Positions 1 to 7,132 of a stretch of 64,000 bases of DNA are shown in pieces. Numbering within the stretch: the first letter of the stretch is position 1; every line of letters begins with the position of its first letter. A model generated the notes under the pieces. It worked only from the letters and a program-made list of their open reading frames with translations. It was not told the DNA's origin and did no database searches. A program made the position numbers and the translations under genes. Source of the stretch: Opitutaceae bacterium (GTDB taxonomy: Bacteria; Verrucomicrobiota; Verrucomicrobiia; Opitutales; Opitutaceae); the NCBI GenBank assembly GCA_028280945.1, contig JANQKV010000033.1, positions 20,581 to 84,580 of the forward strand, written 5' to 3'.

Positions 1-578
1 CGGGCCGCATAGTCATCGGGATCCACTTCCAACATGGCTTTAAGGTGGTTTTCCAAGTCCGCCTGTTGTCCCATCGCCAGCGCCACGGCGGCCGCCAATC
101 GGAAAAACGCCGCGTCCTGGCGCGCGCCGTCCTCCAGTTGAGAAAGGCCTTCCTGGGCCGACTCCAGGTCACTGAACCGCAATGCCTCGGTCACCAGAGC
201 CACCTTTAGCCCCATATCCTCCGGACGCAGGCGGGTCAGGTTTCGCCGGGCGACCACCACCTCCGGTGAACCGATGCGGGCCAGGAACTCCGCCGCTCTT
301 TGCCATACTGCGGGATTGGAGGGGTCGGACTCGGTCGCTCGCCGCAAGGCCAGCAAAGCGCTGCGATAATCGCCCTGTTCGGCAAATTGTTCCACCTGCT
401 CGATGGCCGTGCCCTGCCGCCATTCCTTCCATTTGGGCACACCCCACCACCAACCGATTAATCCGAGCACACTGGCCCCGACCACCACAAACCCCATGTT
501 CCAGACATCCCGCTGCATCTCGGAGCGTGCAGCCCACCATTCGCTTAAGGAATGGGGGATCAATCGGAACTCAGCCAT
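1..578 (-). CDS. TPR-like membrane-anchored protein (3' end beyond window)
   Basis: The reading frame is open from an ATG at 578 to the left edge without a stop, giving 192 codons of the N-terminal part. A short cytoplasmic stretch (residues 1-26) is followed by one hydrophobic segment (about residues 29-46, containing GFVVVGASVLGLIGWWW). After this come helical segments with tetratricopeptide character: alanine- and leucine-rich helix pairs with phrases such as YRSALLALRRA and ESDPSNPAVWQRAAEFLARIG. This fits a membrane-anchored TPR scaffold exposed on one face of the inner membrane. The C-terminal part is missing, so I cannot say whether a catalytic or carbohydrate-modifying domain follows. 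The gene is divergent from the PEP-CTERM gene at 677, with 98 bp between the starts. Confidence 0.7.
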   Translation of the reverse strand, partial: MAEFRLIPHSLSEWWAARSEMQRDVWNMGFVVVGASVLGLIGWWWGVPKWKEWRQGTAIEQVEQFAEQGDYRSALLALRRATESDPSNPAVWQRAAEFLARIGSPEVVVARRNLTRLRPEDMGLKVALVTEALRFSDLESAQEGLSQLEDGARQDAAFFRLAAAVALAMGQQADLENHLKAMLEVDPDDYAA

Positions 579-622
579 GGCCTTGACGAAAATCACTCCG
601 TGATTATACGCAATCACCCACG

Positions 623-670
623 ATTGACATACGGGCTCGAATTGACATTTCTATAGGGTATATACCCTAT
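623..670. promoter_or_regulatory. Operator-like region: ATTGACAT direct repeats and 18-bp palindrome
   Basis: ATTGACAT occurs at 623-630 and again at 641-648, exactly 18 bp apart. It is followed by a perfect 18-bp palindrome at 653-670, ATAGGGTAT then ATACCCTAT. The palindrome ends six bases before the ATG of the PEP-CTERM gene. Each repeat contains a TTGACA -35-like hexamer. The arrangement suggests a regulated promoter for the 677 gene, but no well-spaced -10 is obvious. Confidence 0.5.
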
Positions 671-676
671 TTAATC

Positions 677-1684
677 ATGAAGATTCATTATGATCAGCTG
701 CTTTTGAGCGCAGTCGCCTGTTTGGCAACTGTGTCGCTGTATGGGCAGACCCTGATCACGAGATTTGACACGACGACGTTCACCGGTTCGGGCGACGGTG
801 TCAGCTCTCAGGATGAGATTGACTTCACGTTCGACAACACGGTGCAGCGGCTGGACTCGTTCTCGGCGGGAGGCGAACTCTATGCTGTGTCCAGCCTCGC
901 CGATCAGGTGTTTGTGCGGCGCAACAATACCAACCCGGCGCAATCCTCGGTTTGGTATCGTCGGGACGGCAGCACCCTGGTTGCTGAACACGCGTCCACC
1001 ATCGGCGGAGCCCTGTTGGGCAATACGTTTAGGGGCGGGTCCGACAATACTTTCGTCAACGGCACCGGGAACTCGCAGGGCAATATTGAGCGGGTGGACT
1101 TTGTCTTCTCCGGCGGACTCACGGCCACCGACGCCTTGGCTTTTACCGTGATGGACCGCGGCGGGGCCAGTGTGCACGATCGCTTTCAGATCGCCCTCAT
1201 CACCGGCTGGGACAGCGGCACCGACCAGGTCACCGCTTACAGTGATGTCTCCGGCCAGGGTTCGCTCTGGGGTGGCGGCAGTAATCCACTCGGGGATTTT
1301 TCCTATCGCATTTTCCGCTACGACACCGGCAACACCAGCGCCGACAGCTACGCTGCCGAAACCGGCGGGCCCCAAGGCATCGGTGGCGTGGTATTTGATA
1401 TCGCCGACTTCAACGTTTCCGCCGGCACCACGGTTTACGGGTATTCGCTTTTTGGTTACGACGTCAGCACGGGCGGTGACACCAGCAACCTGATCGATTG
1501 GACCAACTCCACCTACTATCCGACCAACACCAACGACAACAACGGGGGAATTGATCTGGCAGCCATCAACGGGGTGGCGTTTTCGGTTGTCCCCGAACCC
1601 TCCACCTGGGCGTTGGGCAGCTTGTTGGTGATTCTGAGTGGAGCATTCACTCGCCGCCCGCGGCGCCGCCCGCTGCAACCTTAA
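677..1684 (+). CDS. PEP-CTERM sorting domain exoprotein
   Basis: A 335-residue secreted protein. It starts with a Sec-type signal peptide (about residues 1-23, ending LYGQ), followed by a long body rich in Thr, Ser, Gly, Asp and Asn, typical of beta-rich exoproteins. It ends with a canonical PEP-CTERM signal at about residues 306-335: VPEPSTW, a hydrophobic stretch, then the basic tail RRPRRR. In this family the signal directs export, processing by an exosortase, and anchoring or release at the cell surface. No catalytic motif is recognisable in the body. No exosortase gene is present in the window. The gene stands alone, with an operator-like palindrome just before the start and a tRNA gene downstream. 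Confidence 0.9.
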   Translation: MKIHYDQLLLSAVACLATVSLYGQTLITRFDTTTFTGSGDGVSSQDEIDFTFDNTVQRLDSFSAGGELYAVSSLADQVFVRRNNTNPAQSSVWYRRDGSTLVAEHASTIGGALLGNTFRGGSDNTFVNGTGNSQGNIERVDFVFSGGLTATDALAFTVMDRGGASVHDRFQIALITGWDSGTDQVTAYSDVSGQGSLWGGGSNPLGDFSYRIFRYDTGNTSADSYAAETGGPQGIGGVVFDIADFNVSAGTTVYGYSLFGYDVSTGGDTSNLIDWTNSTYYPTNTNDNNGGIDLAAINGVAFSVVPEPSTWALGSLLVILSGAFTRRPRRRPLQP

Positions 1685-1747
1685 CGACAAAAAGATCTCC
1701 GCTTGACGAAGACATCATTCCGCTCACGCTGCGCATCCATCCTATCT

Positions 1748-1821
1748 TGCCCGATGGTGTAATGGTAGCACCGGTGACTTTGACTCACCTAGTCATGGTT
1801 CGAACCCATGTCGGGCAGCCA
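1748..1821 (+). tRNA. trnQ: tRNA-Gln (anticodon TTG), CCA encoded
   Basis: The cloverleaf can be folded by eye. The acceptor arm TGCCCGA (1748-1754) pairs with TCGGGCA (1811-1817). The D-loop contains AATGGTAG. The anticodon stem GGTGA/TCACC holds the loop CTTTGAC with anticodon TTG. The T arm is ATGGTTCGAACCCAT. Discriminator G at 1818 is followed by an encoded CCA at 1819-1821. The anticodon UUG reads CAA/CAG glutamine codons. It lies alone between the PEP-CTERM gene and the response regulator. Confidence 0.95.
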
Positions 1822-1853
1822 TTCTCGACTCGTCCTATTCACCCTGCCACTCG

Positions 1854-2270
1854 GTGAAGACTCCTATCTCGTCACCCCATCGCCAACGTCTCCTGTTCAT
1901 GGACGACGAAGCTGACATTCTTTCGGTTGGGGCCCTTGTCCTCCGCCATTTGGGCTACGACACGGTCACGGCCACCTCCGGCGAACATGCCCTTGCCGCC
2001 ATGGCGGATGCCGTTGATGCAGGGGAACCCTTCGATGCCGCCATCCTGGATCTCTACCTGCCGGACGGCATGAGCGGAATCGAGACCCTCGAACAACTCC
2101 GGCGGATCGACCCGGATCTGAAGGCGATCGTATCCAGCGGCTACGCCAACGATCCGATCTGCACCAACTACGAAGCCCACGGCTTTGATGCCAGCGTGCC
2201 CAAGCCCTACGAGATTGCCGACATGGCCCGGGCGTTGCGACGCGTACTCGAACCGGCATCCACCCCCTGA
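1854..2270 (+). CDS. Receiver-only response regulator
   Basis: A 138-residue protein made of a single CheY-like receiver domain. The acidic pocket FMDDEAD is at about residues 15-21, the phosphoacceptor Asp66 lies in ILDLYLPDG, a conserved Ser lies in IVSSGY at about 94-95, and the conserved Lys117 is in VPKPYE. There is no output domain, so it probably acts as a phosphorelay intermediate or by protein-protein contact. No histidine kinase is adjacent; the nearest are the two hybrid kinases about 23 kb away, and any link is speculative. The start is GTG, 33 bp after the tRNA. The downstream pyrH begins about 60 bp later. Confidence 0.9.
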   Translation: MKTPISSPHRQRLLFMDDEADILSVGALVLRHLGYDTVTATSGEHALAAMADAVDAGEPFDAAILDLYLPDGMSGIETLEQLRRIDPDLKAIVSSGYANDPICTNYEAHGFDASVPKPYEIADMARALRRVLEPASTP

Positions 2271-2331
2271 GCCCCAACCGCAATTTCTCTCGCATTGACG
2301 CGACAAAACAGCCGCCGTTCACTCGCGCCTC

Positions 2332-3069
2332 ATGAGTGAATCTGGTTCGGCTGACTCTTCCCCTCGATATAAACGTATTGTTCTCAAGCTCAGTGGCGAA
2401 GTGCTGCGCGGTTCCGGCACCGATCCGATCGATCCCACCGTCTTGAGCCGAATCTGCGAACAGGTAAAAGTCATCCACGACATGGGCGTGGAGGTCTGTG
2501 TCGTAATTGGGGGAGGCAACATTTTCCGCGGCCTGCAGGGTGCGTCCCGCGGGGTTGACCGCACCACCGGCGACTACATGGGCATGTTGGCCACCGTCAT
2601 CAATGGCCTCGCGATCATGGATTGCCTGGAAAAAATGGGCGTCAACACCCGGGTTCAAACCGCCATTCCCATGGATCAAGTCGCCGAACCCTTCATCTTG
2701 CGACGGGCGGTCCGGCACCTCGAAAAGAACCGGGTCGTCATCTTCGTGGCGGGCACCGGAAACCCCTACTTCTCCACCGATACGACCGCCGCCTTGCGCG
2801 CCAACGAGGTTGGCGCCGAAATCATTTTTAAAGCCACCAAGGTCGACGGTATCTATGACAAGGATCCGAAGAAACACGACGACGCCGTCAAATACGACGA
2901 CATCACCTTTATCGAGGCGCTGCGCCAACGCCTCAATGTCATGGACGCCACCGCATTTTCGCTGTGCCTTGACAATAATCTGCCCATTCTCGTTTTCGAT
3001 CTGAGTGATCCCCATGCCATTCAATCCGCCGTCCAAGGCGGCAAGATTGGCACGCTCGTCCACAGTTGA
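2332..3069 (+). CDS. pyrH: Uridylate kinase
   Basis: A 245-residue UMP kinase of the bacterial amino-acid-kinase type, converting UMP plus ATP to UDP in pyrimidine nucleotide synthesis. The phosphate-binding IVLKLSGE is near residues 16-23, the UMP-binding [11 protein letters not shown] is at about 56-66, and [14 protein letters not shown] and [13 protein letters not shown] follow in the expected order. Length matches the hexameric bacterial family. It is followed 31 bp later by frr, the very common pyrH-frr arrangement that couples nucleotide supply and ribosome recycling genes in one transcript. Confidence 0.97.
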   Translation: MSESGSADSSPRYKRIVLKLSGEVLRGSGTDPIDPTVLSRICEQVKVIHDMGVEVCVVIGGGNIFRGLQGASRGVDRTTGDYMGMLATVINGLAIMDCLEKMGVNTRVQTAIPMDQVAEPFILRRAVRHLEKNRVVIFVAGTGNPYFSTDTTAALRANEVGAEIIFKATKVDGIYDKDPKKHDDAVKYDDITFIEALRQRLNVMDATAFSLCLDNNLPILVFDLSDPHAIQSAVQGGKIGTLVHS

Positions 3070-3100
3070 TCCCGTTCCCCCCGCCGAATCCGTTCCCGCC

Positions 3101-3649
3101 ATGTCCCACGAAATTGTTTCCGCCACCCAGTCCAAGATGCAGAAGGCCGTCGATCACACCCTGCACGAGTTCGACAATATCCACACCGGCAAGGCCACGC
3201 CGGCCATGGTCGAAAACATTCAGGTCGAGGCATATGGCTCCTCCATGCGGGTCAAAGACTGCGCCGCCATCAGCACGCCGGACTCGCGCATGATCGTCAT
3301 CCAGCCATGGGACAAGGGCGTGATCCAAGCCGTGGCCAAAGGCATCCAAGTTGCCAACATCGGTCTCAATCCGTCAATCGACGGGGGTTTGGTTCGTGTG
3401 CCCCTGCCGGAAATGAGCCGCGAACGCCGCGAAGAGTTTGTCAAAGTGGCCCACCGCCATGCCGAGGAAGGCAAGGTCGGCGTGCGCAAGGCCCGTCACG
3501 ACGGGCTCGACCAGATCAAAAAAGCCGGCCTGCCCGAAGACGAAGCCAAGCGTCTCGAAAAAGAGATCCAAAAGGTGACCGACCAGGCCACGGGCGAAAT
3601 CGACCAACACCTCGCGGCCAAAGAAAAAGACCTGCTTGAGGTCAACTGA
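3101..3649 (+). CDS. frr: Ribosome recycling factor
   Basis: A 182-residue ribosome recycling factor that, with EF-G, splits post-termination ribosomes. Hallmarks are the N-terminal helix KMQKAVDHTLHEFDNIHTGKATPAMVENI, quoted here only as its ends KMQKAVDH and TGKATPAM, the central DSRMIVIQPWDKG, and the C-terminal helix with EEFVKVAHRHAEEGKVGVR. The frame stays open upstream to 3005, but that part overlaps pyrH and lacks family similarity, so I chose the ATG at 3101, which gives the family's usual length of about 185 residues. The last codons overlap one possible start (TTG 3636) of proB. Confidence 0.96.
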   Translation: MSHEIVSATQSKMQKAVDHTLHEFDNIHTGKATPAMVENIQVEAYGSSMRVKDCAAISTPDSRMIVIQPWDKGVIQAVAKGIQVANIGLNPSIDGGLVRVPLPEMSRERREEFVKVAHRHAEEGKVGVRKARHDGLDQIKKAGLPEDEAKRLEKEIQKVTDQATGEIDQHLAAKEKDLLEVN

Positions 3650-3665
3650 CGCCCCCTCCCAGCCC

Positions 3666-4787
3666 GTGCCTTCCCCTGCGGCCAGCTTGGCGCACCGCCC
3701 GCCCAAACGTGTGGTCATCAAACTCGGCACCGGCGTGCTCACGTCCGGGGTGGGGCAATTGGACACGGGCCGTATCGCCGCCGTGTGCCAACAGATCGCC
3801 GAGCTGCGCGCCCGCGGCACGGAGGTGATCGTGGTCTCATCCGGAGCAGTTGGGCTGGGCATGGGACGGCTCGGCCTGAAACGCCGCCCCGCCCTCCTCG
3901 CTCAAAAACAAGCCTGTGCCGCGATTGGCCAGAGCCTGCTGGTGCAAACGTGGCAGCGCGGTTTGGAACCCCATGGCGGAACGGTCGCGCAGGTGCTGCT
4001 GACCCACGAAGACGTGCGGGCCCGCGCCCGCCACCTCGCCGTCAAAGCCAGCCTCGAGGCCCTCATCGGCTATGGCACGATTCCGATCATCAACGAGAAT
4101 GACACGGTCAGCGCGGCGGAAATCGAGTTCGGCGACAACGACACGCTCTCGGCCATGGTCGCCAGCCTCGTGCACGCCGACTACTTGGTGATGCTTTCAA
4201 CCGCTCCGGGCCTGATCGACCTGGAAGGCTCGGGCGAAATCGTGCCGGTCGTCACGCGCATCACCCCCGAGATCGAAGCCCTGGCGGGTGGCACAACATC
4301 GGCCACGGCGGTGGGGGGAATGGTTTCCAAAATCTCCGCCGCCCGCATCGCCACCAAGGCCGGCTGCGGGGTCTTCATCGCCAGCGGCGCTGAGGACGAC
4401 ATTATTCCCCGCATCTTCTCCGGGCATAATCCGGGCACCTTTTTCGCGCCCAGCGGCATTCCGGTGGCCGCCCGAAAACGCTGGATTGCCTTCTTTCAGC
4501 GACCCGAAGGCAAAATCGACATCAATGCCAAGGCGGTGCCGGCCCTGCGCGACCAAGGCAGTTCGCTGCTGGCTGTGGGCATCACCGGCGCGCGGGGACT
4601 CTTTAAAGCGGGTGACATCGTTGACATATGCGACCCCACCGGCGCCGTGGTTGCCCGCGGCAAGACCACTTTCGGCAGCGAGGACACCAACCGTATCATC
4701 GGATTAAATACACCGGCGCTTAAGCAACGATTCCCCCATCGCCGCCGCTTCGAAGTCGTGCACCGCAACGACCTGGTCTTGATCTGA
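3666..4787 (+). CDS. proB: Glutamate 5-kinase with PUA domain
   Basis: ProB phosphorylates L-glutamate to gamma-glutamyl phosphate, the first step of proline synthesis. The amino-acid kinase domain opens with KRVVIKLGTGVLTSG and contains VSSGAVGLGMGRL, INENDTVS and FGDNDTLSA. The C-terminal third (from about KIDINAKAVPAL) is the PUA domain of the long ProB form. I chose GTG 3666, which begins ten residues before the kinase core and clears frr; TTG 3636 is in frame and would overlap the end of frr by 14 bp. No proA is adjacent. The stop codon abuts the stop of the convergent membrane-protein gene at 4788. Confidence 0.95.
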   Translation: MPSPAASLAHRPPKRVVIKLGTGVLTSGVGQLDTGRIAAVCQQIAELRARGTEVIVVSSGAVGLGMGRLGLKRRPALLAQKQACAAIGQSLLVQTWQRGLEPHGGTVAQVLLTHEDVRARARHLAVKASLEALIGYGTIPIINENDTVSAAEIEFGDNDTLSAMVASLVHADYLVMLSTAPGLIDLEGSGEIVPVVTRITPEIEALAGGTTSATAVGGMVSKISAARIATKAGCGVFIASGAEDDIIPRIFSGHNPGTFFAPSGIPVAARKRWIAFFQRPEGKIDINAKAVPALRDQGSSLLAVGITGARGLFKAGDIVDICDPTGAVVARGKTTFGSEDTNRIIGLNTPALKQRFPHRRRFEVVHRNDLVLI

Positions 4788-6164
4788 TCATTCGTCGGCC
4801 AGACCAAGGTCGCGGGCCAGCAGGGTTTTGACGTCTTCAGCCGCCCGCACCCCCTGCAGGTAGCCGGCAAGTTCGATTTCAAAACAAGGGGTGTCCAGCA
4901 GCGCCTGGCGGGTTGCCGGAGAGGGTGGACTGCCATCGCGGGTTTCGCGGCGCCATCGATAGCGTGCCTTGCGCGCCCGGAAATGCTCCGCGGGATGGGG
5001 TCTCTCGGGGTCCACTCCCGGGGCCCCGATCGCTCGCAGTCTCATGTAATGGGTTGTGCCCGCCCGCATCGATTCACCCAACTCCAGCGCCGCGATCTCA
5101 TCGCCGCGGATTCGCCAGGATTTCCAACCACGCAGGCCGCGCTTGCGCAACTCCATCTCGCTGTCGCCTATGCGCAGCTCGCTCCGATGCCACAGAATTC
5201 CGGGCACGATCGCGGCCATGAGCACCGCAAAAAACCCGAACGCCAATTGCAGGATAAGAAACGGAGCAAACCACGCCACCGCACCAAACACCCCCGCAAA
5301 CACAATCAACACAATCGTGTGCTTGAAGGCGGACGGTTGATGAAACCGCCAAACCTCATCGCCGGCCACCACCTCACGCTGCACCCCTGCTTCGGCCAGA
5401 GCCGATTGCCGGCGCTGCTCCAAATCCTGCTGTTGTTTCGCCGACAGCTCCGATTCGATTTCCAAAGACTCGCCCCGATCGAAAACCGGAATCTCAAACC
5501 CCATGGCCAGCGGCTTCGATTGGCCTCGCACGGGAACCACCACGTTCATCGACCAGCGGATGTAGTCGTTTCCGCGCGTGATATCGGATGGTTTGCCACC
5601 ACCCCGTTCGACAATGAATGAGACCGGCAGCTTGCGCACCAATCCCATCCCGCCGACTTCCGCCGGCGCAAAGCGTTGATCATCCTCCCACAACACGGAC
5701 TCCTGTCGCGAACGGTTTTTGCCGCTCCCCGAAAGCCGAATCCTCGAGCAGCGCAGGGTAAATTTCACTTCTCCGGTGATCCAGGCACCCTTGGGAATCT
5801 GCAGGTCACCGCCAACGCGACCGCCCCAGGATCTGGGACAAGGTTCGAGCGCAAAACCGAGCGGACCAAACCGGAGATACTGGCGCAAGGACCCCAGTGC
5901 CACCCAGCCCAGGCCCAGGCCTACAATAGTGAACAGGAGCACGACCAGGATCACGTGGTTGCCCTTGGCCAGTTCCTCTGGGATGGACCATACTCCCGGT
6001 AGACTCAGGCCTACAAAAATGATCGCCATTACTCCCAGCATGGCCGCCTGAGCCCGACCCGACCCCCGCACCACTCCCTCTGCCCAATCCGGTCGCCAAA
6101 GCCAGGGCTCATCGGGATGTTCCTCCCGCAAGCGCTTCAGCTGCGATCGATTGAGCCGGGCCAT
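4788..6164 (-). CDS. Membrane protein of DUF3592-like organisation, function unknown
   Basis: A 458-residue protein with two membrane hairpins. Two hydrophobic segments lie close to the N terminus (AAMLGVMAIIFVGLSLPGVW and VILVVLLFTIVGLGLGWVAL) and two more in the second half (TIVLIVFAGVFGAVAWF and LILQLAFGFFAVLMAAIVPG), with beta-rich soluble regions between and after them. Alternating membrane hairpins and sandwich-like soluble domains recall DUF3592-type proteins, but the assignment is weak and no catalytic motif is visible. The frame is open to 6290, but the ATG at 6164 (MARLNRSQLKRLREE) starts just before the globular region, and the upstream extension looks non-coding. An inverted repeat (ACTTGCGA 6172-6179, TCGCAAGT 6209-6216) lies directly upstream. 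Confidence 0.75.
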   Translation of the reverse strand: MARLNRSQLKRLREEHPDEPWLWRPDWAEGVVRGSGRAQAAMLGVMAIIFVGLSLPGVWSIPEELAKGNHVILVVLLFTIVGLGLGWVALGSLRQYLRFGPLGFALEPCPRSWGGRVGGDLQIPKGAWITGEVKFTLRCSRIRLSGSGKNRSRQESVLWEDDQRFAPAEVGGMGLVRKLPVSFIVERGGGKPSDITRGNDYIRWSMNVVVPVRGQSKPLAMGFEIPVFDRGESLEIESELSAKQQQDLEQRRQSALAEAGVQREVVAGDEVWRFHQPSAFKHTIVLIVFAGVFGAVAWFAPFLILQLAFGFFAVLMAAIVPGILWHRSELRIGDSEMELRKRGLRGWKSWRIRGDEIAALELGESMRAGTTHYMRLRAIGAPGVDPERPHPAEHFRARKARYRWRRETRDGSPPSPATRQALLDTPCFEIELAGYLQGVRAAEDVKTLLARDLGLADE

Positions 6165-6316
6165 GCCAGTAACTTGCGATCGCGCCCCAGCTTGAGCAAA
6201 CGCCAAACTCGCAAGTCGCGCACAGCTCCCGGCAAGCTCTGCGCAGACCCCGGGACACGCACCCGCTAGGCTGCTCACTTGATCGGTCAATCTGCCCTGA
6301 CCTGCACCGCTCGATC

Positions 6317-7096
6317 ATGAAACCCCACCTCTATTTATCTCTGATGCCCGAGGCATTGGTTGCGTCTCACCTCGGCCCCCGGAAGTTCGGAAGCTACCTT
6401 GCCACGGGCTCCCGCAAACGCGCCCGCGGGCAGGCAATTTTCTTCAGCTTGTCAGGCGATTACGCCGAAGCGTGCCTGCAGAAGTTCGGTGTCGATCCGG
6501 GACTGGAACGCAACGATTCCGGCAACCCGCGTCGGTCCGCCTACCTTTCCATTTATCGGGTGTTGGAGGAAACCCCGCTCGAAGCCATCGAGGCCCTGCA
6601 CCTGGTGACCGATGCCGGCCGGGTCCTGGAGTTGAAACCCGCCGAATACGCCGCCGAAACCGGTCCCCGTTTTCATCTCTATCAGGAGTTTGCGCCCGTT
6701 ACTCCCAGGGTGGTCAGCACCCTTGATCCCCTGTCCTTTGCCCACGCCATCACCGCACCCGAAAGCCGGGTGTGTCTGCCAACGCTGTTCTTCGCCGAGA
6801 TGGAATTGGGGCATTTGGCGGATGACCCCGAAGCCGAGAATATCGAGGCATTGCCTTACCCCAACCTGGAGCATCTGCGTGATTGCATGCGCGAGCTGCG
6901 CCTCAAGCCGGGCAAATCGACCAAAACCGTGATCCGCTATCTGCAACAGGACGTGCTGTTCCGTACTTTGCATGGCGGTTTCTACATCGCGAAGGCCGGG
7001 GGAGCTTTTCGGTTCTTTCCCTTCCCCAGTCAAAAGGCGCTGGAGACCGAACACTTCGCCTGGTGGCGATCGGCATTGTCCTCGTTTGGTGCCTAG
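6317..7096 (+). CDS. Conserved-looking hypothetical protein
   Basis: A 259-residue soluble protein that I do not recognise. There is no signal peptide or membrane segment. It begins MKPHLYLSLMPEALVASHL, and the middle has mixed alpha/beta character with LHLVTDAGRVLELKPAEYA. The C-terminal third contains LRLKPGKSTKTVIRYLQQDVLF followed by aromatic-rich AFRFFPFP. Its coding character is supported by strong third-position GC and by length without stops. It is divergent from the 4788-6164 membrane protein and convergent with the glycosidase gene ending at 7133. The context gives no functional hint. Confidence 0.75.
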   Translation: MKPHLYLSLMPEALVASHLGPRKFGSYLATGSRKRARGQAIFFSLSGDYAEACLQKFGVDPGLERNDSGNPRRSAYLSIYRVLEETPLEAIEALHLVTDAGRVLELKPAEYAAETGPRFHLYQEFAPVTPRVVSTLDPLSFAHAITAPESRVCLPTLFFAEMELGHLADDPEAENIEALPYPNLEHLRDCMRELRLKPGKSTKTVIRYLQQDVLFRTLHGGFYIAKAGGAFRFFPFPSQKALETEHFAWWRSALSSFGA

Positions 7097-7132
7097 TCCG
7101 GGTAAACCAGATTCATGTGGCACGGCCTGCGC

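Noticed and set aside
671..1690. Long minus-strand frame opposite the PEP-CTERM gene
   Set aside because: It is a GC-rich shadow of the + strand gene, without signal peptide or any recognisable motif.
1966..3135. 389-codon minus-strand frame across the response regulator and pyrH
   Set aside because: It spans two well-supported + strand genes and has low-complexity sequence with no domain.
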